The notes: a model not told the origin generated them from the letters alone. A stretch of DNA of 64,000 bases from Pseudaminobacter soli (ex Zhang et al. 2022) (GCF_014595955.1 NZ_JABVCF010000002.1:372001-436000), one strand, 5' to 3'. Positions 1 through 9,560 are shown, numbered from the stretch's first letter. A program made the numbers and translations.

Positions 1-2
1 TA

Positions 3-800
3 CGCTTCGGGCTTGCGATGGTTATCCTCGCCGGCATCGCCGCCGTGCTCGCGCCGGCACGAGCCGAGGCCAAGGCCCGCGGGACGAAGCGCAAGGAGGC
101 GGCATCCTCCATCGCGACGGGGGTTCTCATGCACGGTGTCTATCTGGGCGGAATCTTCTGGGCCGTGCGGGAAGGGCTGGGCGCCGGCCTTGCCGCCCTG
201 ATCGGAGGGCTGCAGCCGCTGATCAGCGCCGTGCTGGCCGGTGCCCTGCTCGGCGAAAAAGTCCGCCCCCGCCAATGGCTGGGGCTGATAACCGGCCTCG
301 CAGGCGTGGTGATGGTGATCCTGCCCAAGCTCGGGGCCGGGCTCGATGCCGTGACCATGCCGATGCTGGTCGCGGCGCTGACCGCCGTCGGCGGCTTGAG
401 CCTCGGAACCATCCTGCAGAAGAAGATCGGCGGATCGGCCGATCTGGTCAGGGGCACGGCTTGGCAATATGTCGGCGCGGCCGCCCTGATGTTCACAGCC
501 TCTCTTGTATTCGAGACGCGTACCTTCGTGCTGACCGGCGAACTCGTCTTCGCCATGGCCTGGCTGGTTCTCGTGCTGTCGATCGGTGCGATCTTCTTGT
601 TGATGATCATGATCCGCGACGGCGCGATGGCGAAGGTCTCCTCGCTTTTCTACCTCGTTCCCCCGGTAACGGCGGTGATCGCCTGGGTGCTGTTCGGCGA
701 GAGCCTTACGCCGGTGCAGGTGGCCGGAATGGCGGTTGCGACCTTCGGCGTTGCGCTTGCCACCGCTCAGGAGCCGACGCGAGCACGGGCCTCGAGATAG
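3..800 (+). CDS. DMT-superfamily (EamA) transporter, 5' end missing
   Basis: Inner-membrane drug/metabolite transporter of the EamA type; substrate unknown. The reading frame is open to the left edge, and the codons before the first ATG (position 18) read RFGLA, which continues a membrane helix, so the true start lies outside the window. About 265 residues remain of a family usually near 300 aa. Two EamA repeats are visible, each with alternating hydrophobic helices; the second ends in a helix-rich segment with a family-typical FLVPPVTA-like stretch (here FYLVPPVTAVIAW). The 3' end overlaps the convergent YihY gene by 34 bp. Family assignment is firm; the transported compound cannot be told from sequence. 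Confidence 0.85.
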   Translation, partial: RFGLAMVILAGIAAVLAPARAEAKARGTKRKEAASSIATGVLMHGVYLGGIFWAVREGLGAGLAALIGGLQPLISAVLAGALLGEKVRPRQWLGLITGLAGVVMVILPKLGAGLDAVTMPMLVAALTAVGGLSLGTILQKKIGGSADLVRGTAWQYVGAAALMFTASLVFETRTFVLTGELVFAMAWLVLVLSIGAIFLLMIMIRDGAMAKVSSLFYLVPPVTAVIAWVLFGESLTPVQVAGMAVATFGVALATAQEPTRARASR

Positions 801-1618
801 CGGCGGATCGAGGCGTTGAGCTCGCCGCCCAGGATGAAGATCGCCGAGATGATATAGAGGAAGACCACCGCGATCATGATCGAGGCCAGACCCGCATAGG
901 TGGTCACATATGACGAGAAGTGGTCGAGATACGTGGCAAATACGGTCGAGCCGATCAGCCAGCCTATCAGCGTGAAGATGATCCCGGGCACGATCTGCAC
1001 GAAGCGCCGACGCCCGGCCGGCAGCCACATGTGGACGGCGATCAGGCCGAGAACAATCACCGCAGACGCGATCACGATGCGCCACAGCGTGATGGTTCCC
1101 ATATAGGGCGCGAGCCATTCCGCCTGGGCCACCGCGAAACGGCCGATCAGCGGCGCCAGAACCAGCAGCACGCTGATGGCCACGAAGCCGATCGTGGCGA
1201 TCAGCACGAAGGCGATGCTCTGGATGCGTCGGTAGAGGAACGAGCGCGTCTCGGTCACGCGATAGGCGCGGTTGAGCGAGGTGCGCAGCGCCTCGATGCC
1301 GTTCGAGGCGAAGAAACCGGCGAGCAGCACGCCATAGGTAAGAAGGTCCGTGCGCTGCACGGTAAGCACGTTGACCACCTCGCGCGCGATCGGGTCGGCG
1401 ATCTCGTCCGGCCATGTGTCGAACACCAGATGCACGGCCGTATCGGCGAAGGCTTGTGCCCCGAAAAAGCTCGCCAGGGTGGTGGCGAAGATCAGGAAGG
1501 GAAACAGGGCCATCAACGCCGTGATGGCCAGATGGCTCGCCATCGACCAGCCGTCATCGTCGTAGAAGTGTCCAAGCATGTCCGCCAGCACCCGACGAAC
1601 GGCCACGATCTTCCGCAT
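767..1618 (-). CDS. YihY/BrkB-family inner-membrane protein
   Basis: Predicted 283-aa polytopic membrane protein of the YihY/virulence factor BrkB family, whose molecular role is not settled (once annotated as RNase BN). Six hydrophobic segments are visible, beginning with ITALMALFPFLIFA near residues 31-45, and the family-typical stretch SNGIEALRTSLNRAY lies near the middle. The start at MRKIVAVRR is chosen because the longer upstream frame runs into the divergent SDR gene and looks unlike the family N-terminus. The C-terminal 34 bp overlap the end of the EamA transporter gene on the other strand. Confidence 0.85.
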   Translation of the reverse strand: MRKIVAVRRVLADMLGHFYDDDGWSMASHLAITALMALFPFLIFATTLASFFGAQAFADTAVHLVFDTWPDEIADPIAREVVNVLTVQRTDLLTYGVLLAGFFASNGIEALRTSLNRAYRVTETRSFLYRRIQSIAFVLIATIGFVAISVLLVLAPLIGRFAVAQAEWLAPYMGTITLWRIVIASAVIVLGLIAVHMWLPAGRRRFVQIVPGIIFTLIGWLIGSTVFATYLDHFSSYVTTYAGLASIMIAVVFLYIISAIFILGGELNASIRRYLEARARVGS

Positions 1619-1708
1619 CCCCACGGATCTCCGTCGATTGTGTCCCGCGGCGGAATATGGGAAGGGGTCGTTCAAATTGGCAACCCAGACTTGGCCAGGA
1701 TCAATGAC

Positions 1709-2542
1709 TTGACGACGGGGCGCACGATCATCGTCACCGGTGCCTCTTCGGGCATCGGCGCCCATTGTGCAAGGGCACTGAAGCGGGACTGCTGGCAGGT
1801 CTTCGCCACGGCTCGCAAACCCGCTGACATCGGTGCACTGGAAGCAGACGGCATCGAAGCCTTCTATTTGGACTACCGCGAGCCGGCGTCAATCGAGGCC
1901 CTCGTGACCGCCGTGCTCACCCGGACCGGCGGCCGGCTCGATGCCCTCTACAACAATGGCGCCTACGCGCAGCCCGGCGCTGTGGAGGACCTGCCCGTCT
2001 CGGCATTGCGCGAGCAGTTCGAGGCGAATGTCTTCGGCTGGCACGACCTGACGCGACGAATCGTCCCGGTGATGCGGGCCCAAGGACACGGTCGCATTGT
2101 GAACTGCTCGTCGATCCTCGGCTTGGTGCCGGTCAAATGGCGTGGAGCCTATGCCGCCTCGAAGCATGCGCTGGAGGGGTTGATGCTGTGCATGCGGGCC
2201 GAGTTGGAAGGCTCCGGCGTCCATGTCTCGATGATCGAGCCAGGACCGATAAGATCCAGGATCGCCTCGAACGGGCTCGAGTGGTTCCTGAAGAACATCG
2301 ACCACGAAAACTCGGTGCATCGGGAAGCCTACCAGGCGCAACTCGCCAGGCTTCGCGGGGGCGGCTCGAGTTCTCGTCTCAAGCTGGGGCCGGAAGCGGT
2401 CTATGAGGTGCTGCGCCATGCACTCCTGTCACCTCGGCCGCGGCCGCATTATGTAGTGACCCTGCCGGCCAAGGCCGGCGTCGTCCTCAAGCGGCTGCTG
2501 CCGGCATCACTCCTATACCGCGTCCTGGCTTCGCAGGCCTGA
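1709..2542 (+). CDS. SDR-family oxidoreductase
   Basis: A 277-aa classical short-chain dehydrogenase/reductase, a soluble NAD(P)-dependent enzyme of unknown substrate. The cofactor motif TGASSGIG is at residues 10-17, a variant NNGA at 82-85 replaces the usual NNAG, the catalytic Ser lies in NCSSILG near 135, and the Tyr-Lys pair is YAASK (Y148, K152). No ATG fits. The TTG at 1709 has AGGA about 8 nt upstream and gives the normal family N-terminus; the TTG at 1691 is the alternative. The frame stays open far upstream, but that part is antisense to the YihY gene and is not protein-like. Confidence 0.85.
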   Translation: MTTGRTIIVTGASSGIGAHCARALKRDCWQVFATARKPADIGALEADGIEAFYLDYREPASIEALVTAVLTRTGGRLDALYNNGAYAQPGAVEDLPVSALREQFEANVFGWHDLTRRIVPVMRAQGHGRIVNCSSILGLVPVKWRGAYAASKHALEGLMLCMRAELEGSGVHVSMIEPGPIRSRIASNGLEWFLKNIDHENSVHREAYQAQLARLRGGGSSSRLKLGPEAVYEVLRHALLSPRPRPHYVVTLPAKAGVVLKRLLPASLLYRVLASQA

Positions 2543-2564
2543 GCGGCAACCAAGCGGAACGAAC

Positions 2565-2762
2565 ATGGCCTCAGTCTTCAACATCCTCGCCATCGTCGCC
2601 ATGGCTGCCGTGGTGATCGTGCTAATCCGTGGCCTGATCAACATGATGCGCGGCGGATCCGGCAACACCTCGAACAAACTGATGCAGGCACGCGTCATGC
2701 TGCAGTTCGTGGCCCTCGTGCTGATCCTGATCACGGTCTGGCTGACGCGCGGGGGAGGCTGA
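2565..2762 (+). CDS. Twin-transmembrane small protein (HIG1-like)
   Basis: A 65-aa protein with two hydrophobic helices (about residues 5-24 and 45-61) joined by a short polar loop containing RGGSGNTSNKLMQARV. This matches the rhizobial twin-transmembrane proteins related to HIG1-domain proteins, which in other organisms associate with respiratory complexes; a role here is inference. It starts at an ATG with a purine-rich stretch (GGAACGAAC) just upstream and ends 23 bp before the adenosyltransferase start, so the two are probably cotranscribed. Confidence 0.8.
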   Translation: MASVFNILAIVAMAAVVIVLIRGLINMMRGGSGNTSNKLMQARVMLQFVALVLILITVWLTRGGG

Positions 2763-2785
2763 AGCGCTTCTGGAGGGTGGAAGGA

Positions 2786-3373
2786 ATGGTCAAGCTCAAC
2801 AAGATCTACACGCGCACGGGCGACGACGGCACGACGGGGCTCGGCACTGGCGAGCGCCGCATGAAATCCGACCTGCGGGTCGAGGCCTATGGCACGGTCG
2901 ACGAGGCGAACGCCTGCATCGGACTGGCGCGGCTGCACACGGCGGCAGGCGATCCAGAGCTCGACGCCATCCTCGGCCGGATGCAGAACGATTTCTTCGA
3001 TCTCGGCGCCGATCTCTGCACGCCGGAAGCCAAGGAGGGCAAACCGCTCGGCTACGAACCGCTGCGCATGCTCGGGTCCCAGACCACGCGGCTGGAGGCC
3101 GACATCGACCAGCTAAATGCCCGGCTGGAGCCGCTGCGCTCTTTCGTGCTGCCCGGCGGCTCGCCTGCCTCCGCCGCATTGCATCTGGCCCGCACTGTGA
3201 CGCGGCGCGCCGAGCGTCTGATGGTCGCGCTGGCGGCCACGCCCGGAGAGCACGTCAATCCGGAGGCGGTCCGATACGTCAACCGCGCATCCGACCTGCT
3301 CTTCGTCGCGGCCCGTGTGGCCAATGACAGCGGCAAATCCGACGTGCTATGGGTGCCGGGCAAGAACCGCTGA
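2786..3373 (+). CDS. PduO-type cob(I)alamin adenosyltransferase
   Basis: A 195-aa cytoplasmic enzyme that transfers the 5'-deoxyadenosyl group from ATP to cob(I)alamin or cob(I)yrinic acid diamide. The ATP-binding N-terminal motif TRTGDDGTTGL is at residues 9-19, followed by the YGTVDEANA segment, and the C-terminal half carries RRAERL and YVNRASDLLF, typical of the PduO/MMAB fold. The ATG at 2786 is preferred over the GTG at 2777 because GGAGGG sits 8 nt upstream of it. It fits with cobS/cobT elsewhere in the window: the organism makes adenosylcobalamin. Confidence 0.92.
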   Translation: MVKLNKIYTRTGDDGTTGLGTGERRMKSDLRVEAYGTVDEANACIGLARLHTAAGDPELDAILGRMQNDFFDLGADLCTPEAKEGKPLGYEPLRMLGSQTTRLEADIDQLNARLEPLRSFVLPGGSPASAALHLARTVTRRAERLMVALAATPGEHVNPEAVRYVNRASDLLFVAARVANDSGKSDVLWVPGKNR

Positions 3374-3403
3374 ACAAACAAGACGGTAGGGGCGGGGCCA
3401 GCC

Positions 3404-4171
3404 TTGTTCATTCCGCTCCACGACGCGAACAGCCTCAAGCACATCCGCATGCAGTACGTCACGATCGGCCTGATCGTGGCCAACGTGCTGGTCTTTCTGC
3501 TGACCGGGATGGGTTCCGAGGAGTTCAGCATCGCCACCACCCTGGGTCTCGGCTACATCCCCTCCGTTGCGTTCCATGAGGTCCAGCTTCCTCCGGAGTT
3601 CTATTTGCTGCCGGCGCCGTTGAGCTACGTCACTTATGCCTTCCTGCATGCCGACCTGTGGCATCTCGGCGGCAACATGCTGTTCCTCTGGGTCTTCGGC
3701 GACAATGTCGAGGATGCCCTCGGTCACTTCAGGTTTCTGATCTTCTACCTGCTCTGCGCGGCTGGCGGCGCGGCGCTGCACGGCTTGGCCGCTCCCGCCT
3801 CGCAGGTGCCGCTGATCGGCGCCTCGGGCGCCGTCGCCGGAGTCGTCGCGGCCTATCTGATCCTGCACCCACGCGTGAAGATCTGGGTGCTGGCCTTCGG
3901 CCGCATCCCGTTGCGCATCCCTGCCTGGATTGCGCTCGCGCTCTGGATCGGCTTCCAGTTCGTCAAGTTCGCCATCGCCGGGGAAGACGAGGTGTCCTGG
4001 GCCTGCCACATCGGCGGCATCCTGACCGGCGCGCTCCTCGTTCTGATCCTGAGAAGGCGTTCGGTGCCGCTACTCGACCGCGAGGTCGTCACCCCGAAGG
4101 CGGTTATGGTCGAGCAGCCGATCTCTGTCAGGCCAGTTCAGGCCAAGCCGGGGCCTTGGGATAGGCGGTGA
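3404..4171 (+). CDS. Rhomboid-family intramembrane serine protease
   Basis: A 255-aa inner-membrane protease expected to cleave transmembrane substrates. The catalytic dyad is visible as Ser141 in GASGA and His202 in WACHIGG, and the HxxxxHxxxN-type stretch HADLWHLGGN (residues 82-91) is intact. Six to seven hydrophobic helices are present. The start is a TTG giving MFIPLHDAN, the usual N-terminus of this alphaproteobacterial group; no better ATG exists upstream. It begins 30 bp after the adenosyltransferase stop. Its substrate is unknown. Confidence 0.9.
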   Translation: MFIPLHDANSLKHIRMQYVTIGLIVANVLVFLLTGMGSEEFSIATTLGLGYIPSVAFHEVQLPPEFYLLPAPLSYVTYAFLHADLWHLGGNMLFLWVFGDNVEDALGHFRFLIFYLLCAAGGAALHGLAAPASQVPLIGASGAVAGVVAAYLILHPRVKIWVLAFGRIPLRIPAWIALALWIGFQFVKFAIAGEDEVSWACHIGGILTGALLVLILRRRSVPLLDREVVTPKAVMVEQPISVRPVQAKPGPWDRR

Positions 4172-4363
4172 CCTTCAAACGATTCGAAGCTCTCCTTCGT
4201 ATTGACGGCCGGGCCTGCGCTATCTAGGTTCCGCCGCGCTTCCGGCGGCGCCCGGGATATTCAAATTTGGCCGGATATTTCGCGGATTCGTCGCCTTTCG
4301 GCAAATGACGGCATGGCTGCCCTGATAGGAGCATCCGCGACTGAAGAAGAAGGACCAGGACGG

Positions 4364-5113
4364 ATGAAAGTTCTCGTACCCGTAAAGCGGGTGGTCGATT
4401 ACAACGTGAAGATCCGCGTGAAGCCGGACGGGTCGGGCGTCGAGCTTGCGAACGTCAAGATGTCGATGAACCCGTTTGATGAGATCGCGGTCGAGGAGGC
4501 GATCCGCCTCAAGGAGGCCGGCAAGGTCGAGGAGATCGTCGCGGTCTCGATCGGACCGGCGCAGGCTGCCGAGACGCTGCGCACCGCGCTGGCGATGGGC
4601 GCCGACCGTGCCATCCTGGTCAAGGTCGATTCGCTGGTCGAGCCGCTCGGCGTCGCCAAGGTGCTGAAGGGCGTGGTCGAGGCCGAGAAGCCGGGCCTCG
4701 TCATCCTCGGCAAGCAGGCGATCGACGACGACGCCAACCAGACCGGCCAGATGCTGGCCGCGCTTCTCGACTGGGCGCAGGCGACCTTCGCCTCCAAGCT
4801 GGCGATCGAAGGCGAGAAGGCGACGGTCACCCGCGAAGTCGACGGCGGCCTGCAAACGGTGGAACTGAAGCTGCCGGCGATCGTCACGACCGACCTGCGC
4901 CTCAACCAGCCGCGCTATGCTTCGCTGCCCAACATCATGAAGGCGAAGAAGAAGCCGCTCGACGAGAAGACCCCGGCCGATTTCGGCGCCGACGTGGCGC
5001 CGCGCCTCAAGGTGTTGAAGACCGAGGAGCCGAGCGGCCGCAAGGCGGGCGTGAAGGTGAAGACGGTCCAGGAACTCGTCGACAAGCTCAAGAACGAAGC
5101 CGGCGTGCTCTAA
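4364..5113 (+). CDS. etfB: Electron transfer flavoprotein beta subunit
   Basis: A 249-aa beta subunit of the soluble ETF heterodimer, which passes electrons from acyl-CoA and related dehydrogenases to ETF-ubiquinone oxidoreductase. The N-terminus [16 protein letters not shown], the AMP-binding region around [14 protein letters not shown] and the recognition-loop region [16 protein letters not shown] are all family-typical. The ATG at 4364 has AGGACCAGGA just upstream; an in-frame extension back to 4202 has no family resemblance. etfA follows after 24 bp with its own Shine-Dalgarno, so the two form an operon. Confidence 0.97.
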   Translation: MKVLVPVKRVVDYNVKIRVKPDGSGVELANVKMSMNPFDEIAVEEAIRLKEAGKVEEIVAVSIGPAQAAETLRTALAMGADRAILVKVDSLVEPLGVAKVLKGVVEAEKPGLVILGKQAIDDDANQTGQMLAALLDWAQATFASKLAIEGEKATVTREVDGGLQTVELKLPAIVTTDLRLNQPRYASLPNIMKAKKKPLDEKTPADFGADVAPRLKVLKTEEPSGRKAGVKVKTVQELVDKLKNEAGVL

Positions 5114-5137
5114 GTTCGGAAGGAAGGGAACAAGAAC

Positions 5138-6067
5138 ATGGCAATTCTCCTTATCGCCGAACATGACAATGCGAGCCTTTCCGACCAGACGTCGAAGGCT
5201 CTGACCGCAGCCCTTCAGATCGGCTCGGAGGTCGACATCCTGGTTGCTGGCAAGTCCGCCAAGGCTGCCGCCGATGCAGCCGCGGCGCTGAAGGGCGTGC
5301 GCAAGGTGCTGCTGGCCGAGGCCGACGAACTGGCCGAGCGCCTCGCCGAGCCGCTCGCTGCTCTCGTCGTGTCGCTCGCGGGCAACTACGGCACCATCGT
5401 CGCGCCGGCGACCGCCTCGGGCAAGAACGTCGCGCCGCGCATCGCCGCTCTCCTCGATGTCTCGCAGGTTTCGGAAATCATCGAGGTCGTTTCGCCCGAT
5501 ACCTTTAAGCGGACGATCTATGCCGGCAACGCGATCCAGACGGTCCAGACCAGCGAACCGAAGAAGGTGATCACCGTTCGCACCGCCTCGTTCCAGGCCG
5601 CCACTCAGGGCGGATCGACAAAGGTCGAGCAGGTGTCTGCGGCCGCCAACCCGGGCGTCTCAACCTTTGTCGAGAACAAGCTCTCCGAGAGCGACCGTCC
5701 GGAACTCACCTCGGCCAAGATCATCATCTCCGGCGGACGCGCGCTTGGCTCGTCGGAAAAATTCCAGGAGGTCATCCTGCCGGTGGCCGACAAACTCGGC
5801 GCAGCGGTCGGCGCTTCGCGTGCTGCGGTCGATGCCGGCTATGCGCCGAACGACTGGCAGGTCGGACAGACCGGCAAGGTGGTAGCGCCGCAGCTTTACA
5901 TCGCCGTCGGCATCTCCGGCGCGATCCAGCACCTCGCCGGCATGAAGGATTCGAAGGTGATCGTCGCCATCAACAAGGACGAGGAGGCGCCGATCTTCCA
6001 GGTCGCCGACTACGGCATCGTCGGCGACCTGTTCACGATCCTGCCGGAGCTCGAGAAGGCGCTGTAG
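5138..6067 (+). CDS. etfA: Electron transfer flavoprotein alpha subunit
   Basis: A 309-aa alpha subunit, partner of EtfB, holding the FAD. The C-terminal FAD-binding domain is clear: [12 protein letters not shown] near residue 190 and the signature [16 protein letters not shown] near 245-260. Length matches bacterial EtfA. GGAAGGAAGGG precedes the ATG. An intrinsic terminator lies 25 bp after the stop, so etfBA can be its own unit even though hbdA follows in the same orientation. Confidence 0.97.
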   Translation: MAILLIAEHDNASLSDQTSKALTAALQIGSEVDILVAGKSAKAAADAAAALKGVRKVLLAEADELAERLAEPLAALVVSLAGNYGTIVAPATASGKNVAPRIAALLDVSQVSEIIEVVSPDTFKRTIYAGNAIQTVQTSEPKKVITVRTASFQAATQGGSTKVEQVSAAANPGVSTFVENKLSESDRPELTSAKIIISGGRALGSSEKFQEVILPVADKLGAAVGASRAAVDAGYAPNDWQVGQTGKVVAPQLYIAVGISGAIQHLAGMKDSKVIVAINKDEEAPIFQVADYGIVGDLFTILPELEKAL

Positions 6068-6092
6068 CCGTTCGGGATTGCTAACCGAAAGC

Positions 6093-6126
6093 AAGGGCCG
6101 GAGCGCGTCGCCGCTTCGGCCCTTTT
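6093..6126 (+). terminator. Intrinsic terminator after etfA
   Basis: An inverted repeat AAGGGCCGGAGC (6093-6104) / GCTTCGGCCCTT (6113-6124) with a single G-T pair and an 8-nt loop, ending in a short T run (CCTTTTCTT). Position directly after etfA supports termination on the plus strand. Confidence 0.8.
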
Positions 6127-6278
6127 CTTGTGCGACATTGGGGAAAGCTGCCCAAAACTTCTACTTTCGCATCACAGGCTGGGCAAAATCCGTGCAGCCT
6201 CTGGACGGAACGCGGCCAATCCCTTTAGTGTGCACTGCAATATCACCCAGCGTCTAAAGGCGAATAGGGACAGGTGTC

Positions 6279-7157
6279 ATGAGTAGGATCGAGACGGTCG
6301 GGATCGTCGGGGCAGGGCAGATGGGCAGCGGGATCGCCCATGTCGCGGCTCTCGCAGGATACAGCGTGCTCCTCTACGACATCTCGCCCGACCGGATCGA
6401 AAAGGGCATCGCCACCATCAACGGCAACATGGCCCGCCAGGTTTCCCATGGGAAACTGAGCGAAGGCGAGCGACAGGCCGCGCTGGCGCGCATCGCTCCG
6501 GCGCCAAATTTGCAGGACCTCGCAGGCTGCGACCTCGTGATCGAGGCGGCGACTGAAGACGAGTCGATCAAGCGCAAGATCTTCGCGCAACTCTGTCCGG
6601 TGCTGAACCCGGAGGCGATCCTCGCCACGAACACGTCGTCGATCTCGGTGACAAGGCTTGCATCGGCGACCGACCGGGCCGAGCGTTTCATCGGGATCCA
6701 TTTTATGAACCCGGTCCCGGTGATGAAGCTGGTCGAACTCGTGCGCGGCATCGCCACGGAGAACGAGACCTTCGAGACCGCCAAGGAGTTCGTCACCCGG
6801 CTCGGCAAGACGACGACGGTCTCGGAGGATTTTCCGGCCTTCATCGTCAACCGCATCCTGCTGCCGATGATCAACGAGGCGATCTACACCCTCTACGAGG
6901 GCGTGGGCACGGTTGAAGCGATCGACACGGCCATGAAGCTCGGCGCCAACCATCCGATGGGGCCGCTGCAGTTGGCCGACTTCATCGGGCTCGACACCTG
7001 CCTATCGATCATGCAGGTGCTGCATGATGGCCTGTCTGACTCGAAATACCGGCCTTGTCCGCTGCTGGTGAAGTATGTCGAGGCAGGCTGGCTGGGCAGG
7101 AAGAGCGGCCGTGGCTTTTACGATTACCGCGGCGAGCACCCAGTCCCAACGCGGTAG
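6279..7157 (+). CDS. hbdA: 3-hydroxybutyryl-CoA dehydrogenase
   Basis: A 292-aa NAD(P)-dependent 3-hydroxyacyl-CoA dehydrogenase that interconverts 3-hydroxybutyryl-CoA and acetoacetyl-CoA. The Rossmann motif GAGQMGSGIAH is at residues 10-20, the dehydrogenase signature contains GIHFMNPVPVMKLVE, and the C-terminal domain has the usual NRILLPMINEA and GRKSGRGFYDY segments. GGGACAGG precedes the ATG. It follows etfBA in the same direction after about 210 bp that include a terminator, so it probably has its own promoter. Association with etfBA is common in alphaproteobacteria and fits use of beta-hydroxybutyrate or fatty acids. Confidence 0.95.
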   Translation: MSRIETVGIVGAGQMGSGIAHVAALAGYSVLLYDISPDRIEKGIATINGNMARQVSHGKLSEGERQAALARIAPAPNLQDLAGCDLVIEAATEDESIKRKIFAQLCPVLNPEAILATNTSSISVTRLASATDRAERFIGIHFMNPVPVMKLVELVRGIATENETFETAKEFVTRLGKTTTVSEDFPAFIVNRILLPMINEAIYTLYEGVGTVEAIDTAMKLGANHPMGPLQLADFIGLDTCLSIMQVLHDGLSDSKYRPCPLLVKYVEAGWLGRKSGRGFYDYRGEHPVPTR

Positions 7158-7240
7158 ATCTAACGATAGCGGCGGCCCCAATGGTGAGGGTCGCCGTATC
7201 GGTCTCAGTTCCAGAAAAACCACCCGCCGCGCTTCCGCCC

Positions 7241-8686
7241 CTATTCGGCAGCCTGAAGTCCCACATCGGGTCGCACGTTCTGGTTCATCCGGAACATGTT
7301 TTGCGGGTCGTAGTGCTGCTTGATCTCCGTCAGGTGCCGATAGTTGGCGCCATAGGCCGCCTCCACGCGATCGACCTCGTCTCCCGGCATGAAGTTGATA
7401 TAGGCCGTGCCGATGGCGAACGGCTTGCCGCCTTCATAGACGCGCCGTGCCCAGTCGATGCACTCCTTGTCCATCGCCGGATCGCGCCAACGCGCATGCA
7501 CATTCATGACGAAATGCGGCAGGCGCTGCGGGAAGGCAGTCGCGTCTGCCGGAATGCGGCTGGCCGCACCGCCGACATAGCCGATGAATATCTCGCATTC
7601 GGGTCCAGGCAATTCGCGAACCGCCTCAATCAGCAGGTCGATTGCCTCGTCTGAAAGCTCGGCAAAGTCATGGCTCTTCCAGTAGTTGCGCGCGCCCGGT
7701 GCAAGCAGCGGGTCGAACGCCTGCTGCCAGCCGGTGAACGGGTGGGGGCCGACGACATCGGCGATCGGATTGCCGATCGCCCGCATCCTGGCTGCCGCCT
7801 CCTCGCCCTTCTCGATTGGCCCGCAATCGCACATGGCAAGAACCAGCACCTCCTTGCCGTGCCATTCGGCCGGCAGGAAGGGCAGCGGCGGCGCCTTGCG
7901 CATAACCACCCAGGTGGTGAATTCGTCGGGCGCCGCCGCAAGCGCCTCGCGGTATTCGCGCAGCACTGTTTGCGCATCCGCGAATGGATGCACGACCAGC
8001 CCGGACAGAACCTCCGGGCCAACCTTGTGCAACTTGAATTCGAAGGCCGTGACGATGCCGAAATTGCCGCCACCTCCGCGGAGCGCCCAGAAAAGGTCGG
8101 GGTTTTCCGTGGCGCTCGCACGCACCAGTTCGCCATCGGCGGTGACGACATCGGCCGACAGGAGGCTGTCGCATGTCAGCCCGTACTTGCGGGTCAGCCA
8201 ACCGAAGCCGCCGCCCAGCGTGAGCCCGGCAATGCCGGTGGTCGAGTTGATCCCGGTGGGCACCGCCAGTCCGAACGCCTGCGTTTCCTTGTCCACGTCG
8301 GCAAGCGTGGCGCCCGGCTCCACCCAGGCCCTGTCGGTTGCCACATCGACGCGTACCGACCGCATCGGCGACAGATCGATCATCAGACCGCCGTCGCACA
8401 GCGCGCTGCCGGCGATATTGTGACCGCCGCCGCGAACGGCCACCAGAAGCTGATTGTCACGCGCAAAGCGGATTGCCTGCATTACGTCGGCGGCCCCGGC
8501 GCAGCGCACGATAAGCCCTGGTTTCCGATCGATCATGGCATTCCAGATGACGCGCGCCCCGTCATAGGCGTCATCCTCCTCGCGAAGCACGCTGCCGCGC
8601 AAACCGGCGGGGAGCGCCTCCAGCACCGCCGCGTCGATTGCGATCCTGCCTGATCCTAGGGTGATGAGATTGAGGCTGGTGGTCAT
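7241..8686 (-). CDS. FAD-binding oxidoreductase, berberine-bridge type
   Basis: A 481-aa flavoprotein of the BBE/6-hydroxynicotine oxidase-like group; substrate unknown. The FAD domain has VRGGGHNIAGSA, whose His normally forms the 8-alpha FAD bond, then GLTLGGGFGWL, and the C-terminal BBE domain ends in KQHYDPQNMFRMNQN. In bicovalent relatives a Cys precedes the GLTLGGG block; here the corresponding stretch is NSTTGIAG with no Cys, suggesting a single covalent link (inference). The ATG at 8686 has GGGAG about 9 nt upstream; an earlier GTG or ATG is possible. It stands alone on the minus strand, about 120 bp downstream of the tlpA end. Confidence 0.88.
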   Translation of the reverse strand: MTTSLNLITLGSGRIAIDAAVLEALPAGLRGSVLREEDDAYDGARVIWNAMIDRKPGLIVRCAGAADVMQAIRFARDNQLLVAVRGGGHNIAGSALCDGGLMIDLSPMRSVRVDVATDRAWVEPGATLADVDKETQAFGLAVPTGINSTTGIAGLTLGGGFGWLTRKYGLTCDSLLSADVVTADGELVRASATENPDLFWALRGGGGNFGIVTAFEFKLHKVGPEVLSGLVVHPFADAQTVLREYREALAAAPDEFTTWVVMRKAPPLPFLPAEWHGKEVLVLAMCDCGPIEKGEEAAARMRAIGNPIADVVGPHPFTGWQQAFDPLLAPGARNYWKSHDFAELSDEAIDLLIEAVRELPGPECEIFIGYVGGAASRIPADATAFPQRLPHFVMNVHARWRDPAMDKECIDWARRVYEGGKPFAIGTAYINFMPGDEVDRVEAAYGANYRHLTEIKQHYDPQNMFRMNQNVRPDVGLQAAE

Positions 8687-8807
8687 GACAGTCTCCCGTT
8701 TGGGTGTGACCATCCCCCAGCCGAATTGTGCGCCACTATGCGGCAGTGCACAAGGCGGGCCATGAAGATCCGGACAGGCTCATGGCTCGTCCGGTCGAAG
8801 CCGGCAT

Positions 8808-9530
8808 TCAATCAGCTATTGCGGCCTCGATCAGGTGCTTGGCGTCGTCGCTCGCCCACTCGGCCGGGCCGTTCATGTGGGCGAGGAGGCAGCCCTCGCC
8901 ATCGATAAGCAGCGTCACCGGCAGGCCCAGCGCCAAACCTCGCTTCTTGAGGTCGTTGAAGAGATCAAGCGTGTTGTCGCGATAGTAGCCCAATGCGCCG
9001 ACCTTGGTCTCTTCCAGGAATTTCTTCGGCTTCGTATCGTCTCCGGTGTCGACGTTCACCGCGATCACCTCGAAACGATCGTTCCCCTTTTCTTTCTGGA
9101 GCGCATCCAGAGACGGCATCTCGGCGCGGCAGGGCGCGCACCAGGTTGCCCAGAGGTTGAGAAGGATGGTCTTGTCGGCCCTGTCCGCCAGCGTCATCGG
9201 CTTGCCGGCCGGATCATGGAACGCAAGTGTCTTCAGCGACTGCGGCGGGTCGGCAGGCAGCATCGCCGCGACCTGGCCGACAGCGGCATCGGCAAGAGTC
9301 TTGGCGTGGTCGGCCTTCGCAGGGCAGGTGTCGTCCGCGGCTATGGGGTTCTGCGACTGGTCTGGAGTCGCACCGGCAAGCGTTCCGCCGGGCCTGGTCG
9401 AGGCAGCGTTGTTGCCAGAAAAGCCTCCGGTGACATATACCCCGACCGCGCCGGCAAACACACCGGCCACCATGGCGAGCATCACCGCGCGCCAGGCGGG
9501 GAACAGTCTCTTTTCCTTGCGGTCAGTCAT
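8808..9530 (-). CDS. tlpA: Thiol:disulfide interchange protein TlpA
   Basis: A 240-aa membrane-anchored periplasmic thioredoxin. An N-terminal anchor helix (about residues 14-35) is followed by an Ala/Pro-rich linker and an AlkC/TSA-Redoxin-type thioredoxin domain with the active site WCAPC (Cys131, Cys134). TlpA proteins reduce apo-cytochrome oxidase or CuA-site proteins during respiratory complex assembly. The ATG at 9530 sits only 30 bp from the divergent argH start, so their promoters must overlap or lie in coding DNA. The tlpA/argH divergent pair is a conserved arrangement in Hyphomicrobiales. Confidence 0.92.
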   Translation of the reverse strand: MTDRKEKRLFPAWRAVMLAMVAGVFAGAVGVYVTGGFSGNNAASTRPGGTLAGATPDQSQNPIAADDTCPAKADHAKTLADAAVGQVAAMLPADPPQSLKTLAFHDPAGKPMTLADRADKTILLNLWATWCAPCRAEMPSLDALQKEKGNDRFEVIAVNVDTGDDTKPKKFLEETKVGALGYYRDNTLDLFNDLKKRGLALGLPVTLLIDGEGCLLAHMNGPAEWASDDAKHLIEAAIAD

Positions 9531-9560
9531 TCTAGAAATCTCCGGAGCCGGGGTAGCACG

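Noticed and set aside
920-1708. Long in-frame extension of the SDR gene upstream of 1709
   Set aside because: It is antisense to the YihY gene, has low-complexity His/Gln/Arg content and no ribosome-binding site or family similarity.
4202-4363. N-terminal extension of etfB
   Set aside because: EtfB begins at the family-typical ATG 4364 with a Shine-Dalgarno; the extension has no similarity.
8835-9560. N-terminal extension of argH
   Set aside because: It runs antisense through tlpA; the argH family N-terminus starts at 9561.
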